A stretch of 9,689 nucleotides of DNA from JBFWVD01 sp050246915 (lineage in GTDB: Bacteria; Actinomycetota; Acidimicrobiia; Acidimicrobiales; Ilumatobacteraceae), in NCBI GenBank assembly GCA_050246915.1, contig JBFWVD010000139.1, forward strand, positions 1 to 9,689, in the 5' to 3' direction. The notes under the pieces are model-generated. The model had not been told where the DNA came from, searched no databases, and worked only from the letters and a program-made list of their open reading frames with translations. Below, in pieces: positions 1 to 5,402 of the stretch. How positions within the stretch are numbered: the stretch's first letter is position 1; the number at the start of each line of letters is the position of its first letter. A program made the translations under genes and the position numbers.

Positions 1-36
1 GGGGGAATCGAACCCTCGCACAACCGCCGCTCCGCA

Positions 37-65
37 CCAGGTCAGAACACGTGACCCCAGGTCAG
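37..65. repeat. Pair of 9-bp direct repeats around a CACGTG core
   Basis: CCAGGTCAG occurs at 37-45 and again at 57-65, exactly 20 bases apart, which is about two helical turns. The palindrome CACGTG (48-53) lies between the copies. The arrangement resembles a protein-binding site with two half-sites on one face of the helix, but no adjacent gene start is visible that it would control. Its function is unknown. Confidence 0.55.
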
Positions 66-120
66 CCACAATTTCCTGGGTGACACAGACGGACTGGAGT
101 GACCGATGTTGACCGGTGTG

Positions 121-160
121 ACACGCCCTTTCCACGCCCCACACGCCCTTTTCACGCCCC
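121..160. repeat. Tandem 20-bp duplication made of four CACGCCC units
   Basis: Bases 121-140 are repeated at 141-160 with one difference (C/T at the 12th base of the unit). Each copy contains two CACGCCC heptamers, giving heptamers at 122, 133, 142 and 153 with spacings of 11, 9 and 11 bases, close to one helical turn. This could be an array of binding half-sites or a slippage duplication. No gene start lies immediately downstream on either strand. Confidence 0.7.
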
Positions 161-417
161 GGTGCGGACGTCGATGTGATCGGTTCCATGCCCTCGATTC
201 TCTGCCCGTGATGTCACTGATGAAGTCACGGTCGGACGCCACTCAGCGAGGACACCGCAACATCCGGGTTCTCTCCACCAGATGTGGAGGATCCGTCGGG
301 GCTCGCCGCGATCAGTTGTTCGACATTGCCTGCGCCACGGCTGACGTGTGGTCCGGGGTGAGTCGTGGGATGAGCCGGACGTAGATGACCATGCCGACTC
401 GGAGCCGCTCTCGCGGG

Positions 418-1574
418 TCAACGGGTCGCTTCTAGGAAACGCAACACGGCCTGCACCCGGCGGTTGCCGTCGCCCATGTCGGGCAGGTCGAGCTTGGCGA
501 GGATCGAACTCACGTGTGTCTCGACGGTCTTCGCCGACACGACGAGTGATTCGGCGATTGCCCGGTTGGAGGAGCCGGTGGCCGTCTGTGACAACACCTC
601 GCGCTCGCGGGCGCTGAGCCGGTTGAGCGCGTGATCGACCGAACGGCGAGCCATCATCCCTTGGGCCACGGTCGCATCGATCACAGGTGGTCCGGCGAGG
701 ACCTGGTGGGCGGCGTCGATGAACTCGGCGACTTCGGTGACGCGCTCCTTGAGCAGGTAGCCGACGCCGCCGCCCTCGCTGTCGAGGAGGGCGATCGCGG
801 CCTGGGCGTCGACGTACTGGGAAAGCACCAACACGGCCAGACCGGGCTGTGCCGCGCGGAGTGCGATCGCTGCGCGGACCCCCTCGTCGGTGTTGCTGGG
901 CGGCATCCGAATGTCGGTGATCAGAGATCCGGCTGGTGGTAGGCGGCGACCTCGATCAACTCGTCGTAGTCGCCGGCCTCGGCGATGACGTCGAATCCCG
1001 CTGATAGCAGCACGTTGACGATGCCTGCCCGCAACAGGCCGGCATCGTCGGCAACGACCACACGGGGCGCAGCCCGCTCCAGCAGCGGCTGCCAGCCCAC
1101 GTCGAAGGCCGGTTCGGGCTCGGGGACTCCGGTCAGTTCGATCTCGCCGGCCGAGCGGAAGACGATGTCGTCTCGGCGGCGCAGCAGGTGTTCGACGATG
1201 TCGGACACCAGGATCTGGCCCGGCGCGGCCGCCTCGCACAGCCGGCGGGCGACCATCACCTCGGCGCCCAGTACGTCTCCGCCGGCGCCGTCTCTGCTGA
1301 CGTCGCCGATGTTGATCCCTACTCGGGCTCGTGGATAGTCGGGGTCGACCGCTGCCCGTCGGGCGGTGTGTTGTTGCATTGCGATGGCCGCGCTGAGGGC
1401 GTCGTAGGCGGAATCGAACGTCGCGATCACGCCGTCGGCGACCGTTTTGGTGACGTGCCCGCCGACCTCGCCGACGATGTGGCGGACCGCGTTGAGGTGC
1501 GCGCTGATGTGCCCGGGGGAGGTGTCGGCAACCGGAACGGTGACGTCGGTGACGAGGATCGTCGAAGTCGTCAC
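418..1574 (-). pseudogene. Frameshifted class III cyclase homology - receiver - LuxR (NarL-type) response regulator
   Basis: Two adjacent minus-strand frames (921-1574 and 418 to about 924) join into one 385-residue protein if a single missing base is restored near 922-927. Restored, residues 1-165 are a class III nucleotide cyclase homology domain, about 170-290 a response-regulator receiver, and about 320-385 a LuxR-type helix-turn-helix (RLSAREREVLSQ ... SAKTVETHVSSILAKLDL). The receiver keeps the acidic pair D176/D177, the phosphoacceptor aspartate in ITDIRMPP (D221), S252 and K276, so before the break it was complete. The frame stops at TGA (921-923), just before the phosphoacceptor motif. 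The break is either a real null mutation or a base-calling error. No slippery heptamer supporting programmed -1 frameshifting is seen. The expected role is a DNA-binding response regulator with a nucleotide-sensing or cyclase module. No partner histidine kinase is in the window. Confidence 0.8.
921..1574 (-). CDS. Translated N-terminal part of the broken regulator: cyclase homology domain plus half a receiver
   Basis: This is the 217-residue product that would be made if the frameshift is real. It starts at GTG (1572-1574), with GGAG seven bases upstream. The cyclase homology domain shows the first metal-site aspartate in ILVTDVTVP (D10), the second in VADG (D47), a lysine at the purine-recognition position (K43), the RVGINIGDV strand, and GQILVSDIV near residues 119-127. 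In the helix that normally reads VN-x-A-A-R, the sequence is EVMVARRL, so the transition-state asparagine is replaced by methionine (M107) while the arginine (R111) stays. Catalysis may therefore be weak or absent, and a nucleotide-sensing role is possible. The receiver part stops after residue 217, lacking the phosphoacceptor aspartate. The remaining C-terminal half could start at an internal ATG (904-906) and run to 418 as a 162-residue partial receiver-HTH protein. Confidence 0.6.
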   Translation of the reverse strand: MTTSTILVTDVTVPVADTSPGHISAHLNAVRHIVGEVGGHVTKTVADGVIATFDSAYDALSAAIAMQQHTARRAAVDPDYPRARVGINIGDVSRDGAGGDVLGAEVMVARRLCEAAAPGQILVSDIVEHLLRRRDDIVFRSAGEIELTGVPEPEPAFDVGWQPLLERAAPRVVVADDAGLLRAGIVNVLLSAGFDVIAEAGDYDELIEVAAYHQPDL

Positions 1575-1578
1575 GCGG

Positions 1579-1698
1579 TCACTCCGGCACCGGGATGCGC
1601 ACCGTGGCTGTGTCGCCGATGAGGACTACGTCTCCGTCGTCGCAGCAGCGACGATGCCCCTGTCGAGGTCGACGGTCCGCATCTTGCAGCCGGCTCAA
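1579..1698 (-). CDS. Possible 39-residue ORF upstream of the cyclase-regulator gene
   Basis: A TTG start (1696-1698) is preceded, seven bases away, by GGAGG (1706-1710) inside the strong Shine-Dalgarno-like GGAGGTGA. The frame ends in TGA (1579-1581), four bases before the GTG start of the cyclase gene, which suits translational coupling. The C-terminal half (GDVVLIGDTATVRIPVPE) is protein-like with G/C-rich third positions. The N-terminal half has poor codon character in this frame, whereas a second frame starting at ATG (1680-1682; MRTVDLDRGIVAAATT) has good character and stops at 1626-1628. The real peptide may thus be a composite of both frames broken by an indel, or none of it may be translated. 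I recognise no family. Confidence 0.3.
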   Translation of the reverse strand: MSRLQDADRRPRQGHRRCCDDGDVVLIGDTATVRIPVPE

Positions 1699-1788
1699 AC
1701 AGTCACCTCCGCACACACGCCCAATTCGCCAGAACGTCAGTATGCGTTTGCTAACATGTCCGCGAATTTCCGCCGTCAGGGGAGAACT

Positions 1789-2214
1789 ATGGAACGGATC
1801 CGCATCACCGATGCGTGCCAGCAGTGGCTGGTAGCGGGCGAGGCTGCCTCGCCTGAGTACCGCGCTCGCTTGAGCGATGAAGAGCTTCGTCACGAGTTCC
1901 GCGTCCATCAACCAGGGGACGACGGCACGCTGAGGCTCTTCGAGATGAAGCTGCCGCCGAACTCGGTGATCGAGCCGCACTCACACGAGCTCGACGAGAT
2001 CATCTTCGTGGTCGCAGGCGAACTGGCACTCGGCGCGCGTCGGCTCGGCCCCGGATCGTCGGTGTTCATCGCCGGTGGGACGCTCTACTCGGTGAGATCG
2101 GGTCTTGACGGTCTCCAGTTCCTGAACTTCCGCGCTCGACCGGACCCGACCCATCGCAACAGAGCCGAGCATCTCGCGCTCAGCCGCCAGGCGCCGACTC
2201 GTCCCACTTCCTGA
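1789..2214 (+). CDS. Small single-domain cupin protein
   Basis: A 141-residue protein. The start at ATG 1789 was chosen because AGGGGAG (1778-1784) lies just upstream; the same frame is open much further left, but there it runs antisense to the cyclase gene and looks like shadow. Cupin motif 1 is clear: PHSHELDEIIFVVAGEL, with H64, H66 and E70 as likely metal ligands and G77 closing the motif. Motif 2 is less typical: in FIAGGTLYSV the usual histidine ligand is replaced by Y100. Upstream residues 1-50 form an extension without a recognised domain. Cupins of this size are often metal-dependent sensors or small oxygenase/isomerase-type enzymes, and the substrate cannot be read from sequence. 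It is divergent from the cyclase-regulator and converges with the AhpD-like gene, 22 bases apart. Confidence 0.85.
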   Translation: MERIRITDACQQWLVAGEAASPEYRARLSDEELRHEFRVHQPGDDGTLRLFEMKLPPNSVIEPHSHELDEIIFVVAGELALGARRLGPGSSVFIAGGTLYSVRSGLDGLQFLNFRARPDPTHRNRAEHLALSRQAPTRPTS

Positions 2215-2236
2215 CGAGTCTCAGCCGAGAACGGTG

Positions 2237-2833
2237 CTACGAGCGCGGGGCCAGCCTCGCCAGGAAGTCGTCGTCCGGACGCATGCCGAAGGCGGACGTC
2301 ATCCGGTTGGTGAAGTTGAACGCTGCTGCCGTCTGCACCACGTAGTAGATCTTCGCATCACTGAGACCGACATCTCGTAGCACTTGCACGTCGGCTTGCT
2401 CGAGCCGTCCAGGCCGCTCCGTGACCTTGATGCAGAAGTCGGCGATGGCCCGTTCCTCAGCACTCAAGCTCACCGTTCGGTAGTTGATCGAGAGCCGTCG
2501 AGCACGACCGTGGTCACCGATCAACTCCCCGAGCTTGTCAGTGTGGATGAGCAGACAGGTGACACAGCAGTTGACTGCGGAGATCACCACTCCGATGAAC
2601 TCTCGCTCAGCCAATGTCAGGACGCCGTACTCGGGATCGCCGAAGATCGGGCCGATGAACGGGGCCATTCGCTCGAGGTCCCCTTCCTCGTAGTAGCCGA
2701 GGATCCGCAACGAGCCCTGTTCCGGAACTCGTGGACGCAGCTGTTCCGGCAACTGGTACTCATCCGGACAGGCGAGCCAACCGTACGGCTCAGAATTCTT
2801 GGGTGCGGTGTTGAGCGTGCTGTATGCGTCCAC
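2237..2833 (-). CDS. AhpD / carboxymuconolactone decarboxylase-family protein (peroxidase-related)
   Basis: A 198-residue protein of the AhpD-like, all-helical carboxymuconolactone decarboxylase superfamily. The GTG start (2831-2833) has GAGGAGGAG ending five bases upstream. The signature is visible at residues 85-97, AVNCCVTCLLIH: C90 and C93 form the CxxC redox pair and H97 is the conserved histidine, with E78 seven residues or so earlier at the end of the preceding helix. An additional cysteine, C89, precedes the pair. The CxxC-xxx-H pattern argues for thiol peroxidase or disulfide reductase chemistry rather than the lactone decarboxylase, which lacks the CxxC. The length fits the 'peroxidase-related enzyme' subgroup. 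The gene is divergent from the FAD-dependent oxidoreductase across 120 bases holding a shared operator-like site. It may deal with peroxide or redox by-products of that enzyme; this is inference. Confidence 0.85.
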   Translation of the reverse strand: MDAYSTLNTAPKNSEPYGWLACPDEYQLPEQLRPRVPEQGSLRILGYYEEGDLERMAPFIGPIFGDPEYGVLTLAEREFIGVVISAVNCCVTCLLIHTDKLGELIGDHGRARRLSINYRTVSLSAEERAIADFCIKVTERPGRLEQADVQVLRDVGLSDAKIYYVVQTAAAFNFTNRMTSAFGMRPDDDFLARLAPRS

Positions 2834-2860
2834 TGTTGCTCCTCCTCGTCCTTACGCGCC

Positions 2861-2891
2861 TTGACGGCTTTGGAAGTGAGCGGATACTATC
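2861..2891 (+). promoter_or_regulatory. Promoter with overlapping GTGAGC operator-like site, monooxygenase/AhpD divergent region
   Basis: Reading plus, TTGACG (2861-2866) and GATACT (2883-2888) are separated by 16 bases and form a good sigma70-type promoter for the oxidoreductase. GTGAGC (2876-2881) ends one base before the -10 box. It matches the sites at 4447 and 5303, in the last case with identical placement relative to the -10. On the minus strand, TTGCCT (2910-2915) and GATAGT (2886-2891) with an 18-base spacer could serve the AhpD-like gene, so one bound repressor would cover both -10 regions. The right half of the palindrome is less well conserved than at the other two sites. Confidence 0.5.
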
Positions 2892-2953
2892 AGTGCGCTG
2901 CGGCCACAAAGGCAACTGTGAGCTTCGGGGCCGCTTGTCGCTGAAAGGTATCC

Positions 2954-4399
2954 ATGACGCGTGTCGTGATCATCGGCGCTGGTGTTGCAGGACTCGGGGC
3001 TGCTCTCTTGCTGGCTCGCCAAGGCCGCGATGTCGTCATCCTCGATCAGGACCACATGCCGACGTTGAGCGACGGAGATCAGGCGTTCCAGGCGTGGGCA
3101 CGTCCAACCGTGCCCCAATGGCTGCTGCCCCACAACTTCTCATCTCGATCGCGGAAGCTCTTGCTCGAACGGGCACCAGATGTGCTCGATCGGTTGAAGG
3201 CGGACAGCATCGAGGAGTTCAACGCGCTTCACGCGTGGCTCGACCCCTCGCAACACAGACCGGACGACGACCAGTTCACGGGATTCCGGTGTCGGCGTCC
3301 TGCTTTCGAGTTGGCACTCCGACGATCAGTTGAAGAGGAGCCGTTGGCGACGATGCGCGAAGGGGTCACGGTCGCCGGACTCGTGACGGACAACAGCAGC
3401 GTGCCTGTCGTGCGCGGCGTTCGACTTGCCGACGGCTCGAGCGTTCCCGGGGACTTCGTGTTCGATTGTGGCGGTCGGCGGTCGGCGGTGATGAAGTGGA
3501 TCGCGGCGCTTGGTCAAGAGGTGCCGATGGAGGTGCAGGAATGCAACCTCACCTACTACTCGCGATACTTCCGCAAGGGCTCGGGAGGTGAGGTTCCGGC
3601 GAGATCCCTTCGTGGCGATCTCGGCTACTTGCTCTTCTGGACCTCGATGGGGGACCGGGACACGTTCGGCCTCGTCTTCGGGGTGCCGCCCTGGGATGCT
3701 GCACTGAAGGTCCTGAGGCACGATTGGGCATGGGAGGCGCTCGTCGGATTGGTACCCAGTGTGAGGGAGTGGATGGCACGGGGGGCAGGCGAACCGCTCC
3801 ACAGCGTTCAACTGATGGCTGGACACAAGAACACGCGGCGGCACTACCTGGTCGATGGGAAGCCCTTGGCGCTGGGTGTCTTGTCGCTGGGAGACGCTGT
3901 GTGCACCACGAACCCAGCGTATGGATGGGGGGCGTCCGTAGCGCTGACGCACGCCGTCGCCGCCGTGGACGCGCTGGCCCGCCATCCGGGCCGACTCGAG
4001 GATGCGGCCGTTGACTACTACTCGAGCATCGCTGACGAGACAGACGCCGTGTATCGCAGCTCAGCGGCGGCAGATCGGGTACGGACCCACCGCTGGAAGG
4101 GCGAGGCGATCCCCCTTGGCGACCGGCCCGCAGCTGAGCGCAACGACCTGCTGCAGCGTGGAATTCTCGGCCCAATCGTCGTCGGCGGCGAAAAGGATCC
4201 GGAACTGCTCCGGGCTTTGCTGCGCTATGTCGGATTGTTGGAACGACCGGACGAGATCTTCGAGAACGAGGCTGTCATGCGGAAGGCAAGAGCATTCCTC
4301 GACCATCACGAATTGGACGCTGAGCAAGGGGGTCCAACGCCAACCCGCAGCGAGGCCCTGCATGGAATCGCGGCCGAGCAAGCGAGGATGACGGCGTGA
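2954..4399 (+). CDS. FAD-dependent monooxygenase-like oxidoreductase
   Basis: A 481-residue flavoprotein; AAAGG (2944-2948) precedes the ATG by five bases. The N-terminal Rossmann fold is unmistakable: RVVIIGAGVAGLGAALLLA (GxGxxG at residues 8-13), with D31 at the end of the second strand as ribose-binding acid. VFDCGGRRSAV (169-179) corresponds to the second dinucleotide-contact region. LGDAVCTTNPAYGWG (312-326) is the GD motif that contacts the FAD ribityl-phosphate, as in group A flavin monooxygenases and their halogenase relatives. I do not see the WxWxIP motif of flavin-dependent halogenases. A C-terminal extension of about 130 residues is charged and helical with no recognised domain. 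The substrate is unknown. It is divergent from the AhpD-like gene, with tetR downstream on the same strand. A hydroxylating or oxidising step in catabolism of an imported compound is the most economical reading. Confidence 0.85.
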   Translation: MTRVVIIGAGVAGLGAALLLARQGRDVVILDQDHMPTLSDGDQAFQAWARPTVPQWLLPHNFSSRSRKLLLERAPDVLDRLKADSIEEFNALHAWLDPSQHRPDDDQFTGFRCRRPAFELALRRSVEEEPLATMREGVTVAGLVTDNSSVPVVRGVRLADGSSVPGDFVFDCGGRRSAVMKWIAALGQEVPMEVQECNLTYYSRYFRKGSGGEVPARSLRGDLGYLLFWTSMGDRDTFGLVFGVPPWDAALKVLRHDWAWEALVGLVPSVREWMARGAGEPLHSVQLMAGHKNTRRHYLVDGKPLALGVLSLGDAVCTTNPAYGWGASVALTHAVAAVDALARHPGRLEDAAVDYYSSIADETDAVYRSSAAADRVRTHRWKGEAIPLGDRPAAERNDLLQRGILGPIVVGGEKDPELLRALLRYVGLLERPDEIFENEAVMRKARAFLDHHELDAEQGGPTPTRSEALHGIAAEQARMTA

Positions 4400-4559
4400 C
4401 GGTGACTGTTGGCAATCCGCCTCAGGGACGGCCGGGTGTGACGTTTGTGAGCATGCGCTTCCGCTTCGGGAGTGGTCGATAGGGTGCCCTCGAATTGCCC
4501 GGCGGCGCGGAGTGTGCCCGGCTGTCCGTTGGCTCTGATCAGAAAGCAAGGAACACGAG
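4400..4559 (+). other. Leader region of the tetR gene
   Basis: These 160 bases between the oxidoreductase stop and the tetR start contain an operator-like site (4447-4470) but no convincing -35/-10 pair; a weak TAGGGT (4480-4485) is the best -10 candidate. No factor-independent terminator for the oxidoreductase gene is apparent, so read-through into tetR is possible. Confidence 0.4.
4447..4470 (+). promoter_or_regulatory. Operator-like site upstream of tetR
   Basis: This 24-base block matches the block at 5303-5326 in 19 positions: GTGAGCAT, two variable bases, GCTTC, three variable bases, TTCGGG. It lies about 90 bases before the tetR ATG. Placement upstream of a TetR-family gene and at two other promoters nearby fits an autoregulatory operator, but binding is inferred from repetition only. 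Confidence 0.5.
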
Positions 4560-5264
4560 ATGGCCTCGACGAGCAACAAGCCACCAGCAACACGGGTGAG
4601 GCTCACCGGCGGAGCGCGCCGGCAACGCATCCTGGAAGCGGCGGGTGCCGTCTTCATGAGGAACGGCTTCGAGGGCGCCCGGACGAAGCAGATCGCTGAG
4701 GAGGGTGGCATGGCTGAGGCGATGATCTATCGCCACTTCGGGTCGAAGGAGGAGCTCTTCGCGGCAGCCGTCGTGTCGCCGTTCGAGCACGTCATCGATC
4801 ATGCCCTGGAGGACGCTGCGGCCTTCCCGAGCATCAGCGGACACGATCGGATCGAGTACAGCGATCGACTGCACTGCGAGATGCACGAAGCGATGCGCGG
4901 TCTGGTTCCCTTTCTCGGGCCGGCCTTGTTCGCGAACCCTGAGTCCGGCCTCAAGTTCTATGTCGAGCGTCTCATGCCCCTGTGGACCGCGTACGAAAAT
5001 GCGATCGTCGGGTTCCAGGGGAGCCATGAGCATCGTGACATCGACCCAGCTCTGTTGAGCCGCATGATGATCGGATTGCACATGGGTCTCGCGATCGACG
5101 CGTTCTATCGCGGGGACGAGTACGACCCGGCGGCACTCGGCCGGGAGATCACCGATCTTGTCCACAGAGGCCTGAGTGGTCCAACCGTCCGCCGCACGAC
5201 GGATGCCGAGACTGCCAGGCCGCTGAAGAAGGCGGCGAAGAAGTCCACGCGTCGAGCGAGCTGA
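4560..5264 (+). CDS. TetR/AcrR-family transcriptional regulator
   Basis: A 234-residue regulator. AAGGA (4548-4552) lies seven bases before the ATG. Residues 20-67 are a typical TetR DNA-binding domain: RRQRILEAAGAVFMRNGFEG, then TKQIAEEGGMAEAMIYRHFGSKEELF with the recognition helix around AEAMIYRHF. Residues 70-205 form the helical ligand-binding and dimerisation domain, which is family-specific and does not reveal the ligand. The last 15 or so residues (LKKAAKKSTRRAS) are a Lys/Arg-rich tail that is unusual for the family and may add nonspecific DNA affinity. It sits between the oxidoreductase and the importer genes. Repeated GTGAGC-type sites at three promoters around it suggest that it represses its own gene, the redox genes and the importer until an inducer (possibly the imported compound or a metabolite) binds. 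Confidence 0.93.
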   Translation: MASTSNKPPATRVRLTGGARRQRILEAAGAVFMRNGFEGARTKQIAEEGGMAEAMIYRHFGSKEELFAAAVVSPFEHVIDHALEDAAAFPSISGHDRIEYSDRLHCEMHEAMRGLVPFLGPALFANPESGLKFYVERLMPLWTAYENAIVGFQGSHEHRDIDPALLSRMMIGLHMGLAIDAFYRGDEYDPAALGREITDLVHRGLSGPTVRRTTDAETARPLKKAAKKSTRRAS

Positions 5265-5287
5265 CGTCGTGACCGCGACGGGGGATT

Positions 5288-5326
5288 TTGCCCGGGAGTG
5301 AAGTGAGCATATGCTTCACATTCGGG
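5288..5326 (+). promoter_or_regulatory. Promoter and operator-like palindrome of the ABC importer genes
   Basis: TTGCCC (5288-5293) and TATGCT (5310-5315) with a 16-base spacer make a plausible sigma70-type promoter. The palindrome AGCATATGCT (5306-5315) lies on the -10 box and is flanked by GTGA on the left and TCAC on the right, offset by one base. The larger block 5303-5326 repeats the block upstream of tetR in 19 of 24 positions. Repressor binding here would block RNA polymerase directly. The leader to the ATG at 5403 is about 80 bases. Confidence 0.55.
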
Positions 5327-5402
5327 TGCGCCGCACGGCGACAAGGACTTTTCTCATGGTCCGACGAACCACACAAGCCCGATGAGCAAAGGGGAACACA
5401 GG

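Larger units (their letters stand above)
1..417. other. Intergenic region without a convincing gene; contains small repeats
   Basis: I find no credible gene here. The frames open on either strand encode Arg/Ser-rich, low-complexity peptides with no recognisable domain and no ribosome binding site. What the stretch does hold is a pair of 9-base direct repeats (37-45 and 57-65), an inverted repeat CCCAGG/CCTGGG (56-61 and 75-80) with a 13-base spacer, and a 20-base tandem duplication (121-160). The first 17 bases resemble the T-arm of a minus-strand tRNA, but the remainder of a tRNA cannot be folded next to them. The region lies downstream of the minus-strand signalling gene that ends at 418. 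No clear rho-independent terminator for that gene is visible. Confidence 0.6.

Noticed and set aside
1..75. Partial tRNA gene on the minus strand
   Set aside because: Only a T-arm-like segment fits, with one mismatched stem pair. No D arm, anticodon arm or acceptor 5' strand can be placed at the required distances.
106..384. 92-codon open frame on the plus strand
   Set aside because: It runs through the tandem repeats, has no ribosome binding site, and its composition (many Arg, Cys, His) and third-position bases are unlike the real genes.
312..392. Minus-strand 26-residue ORF (MVIYVRLIPRLTPDHTSA...) just downstream of the response-regulator stop
   Set aside because: It is protein-like with G/C-rich third positions, but too short, without a ribosome binding site or recognised family. 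It could be a remnant of a lost gene; not enough to annotate.
921..930. Programmed frameshift (RF2-like CTC TGA) in the cyclase-receiver gene
   Set aside because: Restoring the downstream frame needs a -1 shift. RF2-type recoding is +1, and no X-XXY-YYZ slippery heptamer or following hairpin is evident.
1733..1757. Fourth copy of the TetR operator-like motif upstream of the cupin gene (complement GTTAGCAAACGC)
   Set aside because: It matches the core at only about 10 of 16 positions, with the right half not symmetrical. This is within what chance would give.
3549..4175. Long antisense open frames across the oxidoreductase gene (also 3326-3985)
   Set aside because: These are shadow frames caused by high G+C. 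They lack domains and starts, while the sense frame has clear FAD motifs.
5265..5290. Terminator after tetR (CGTCG/CGACG stem followed by GGGGATTTTG)
   Set aside because: The stem is only five base pairs with a six-base loop, and the T run is short and separated. Too weak to call, and it overlaps the start of the next promoter.
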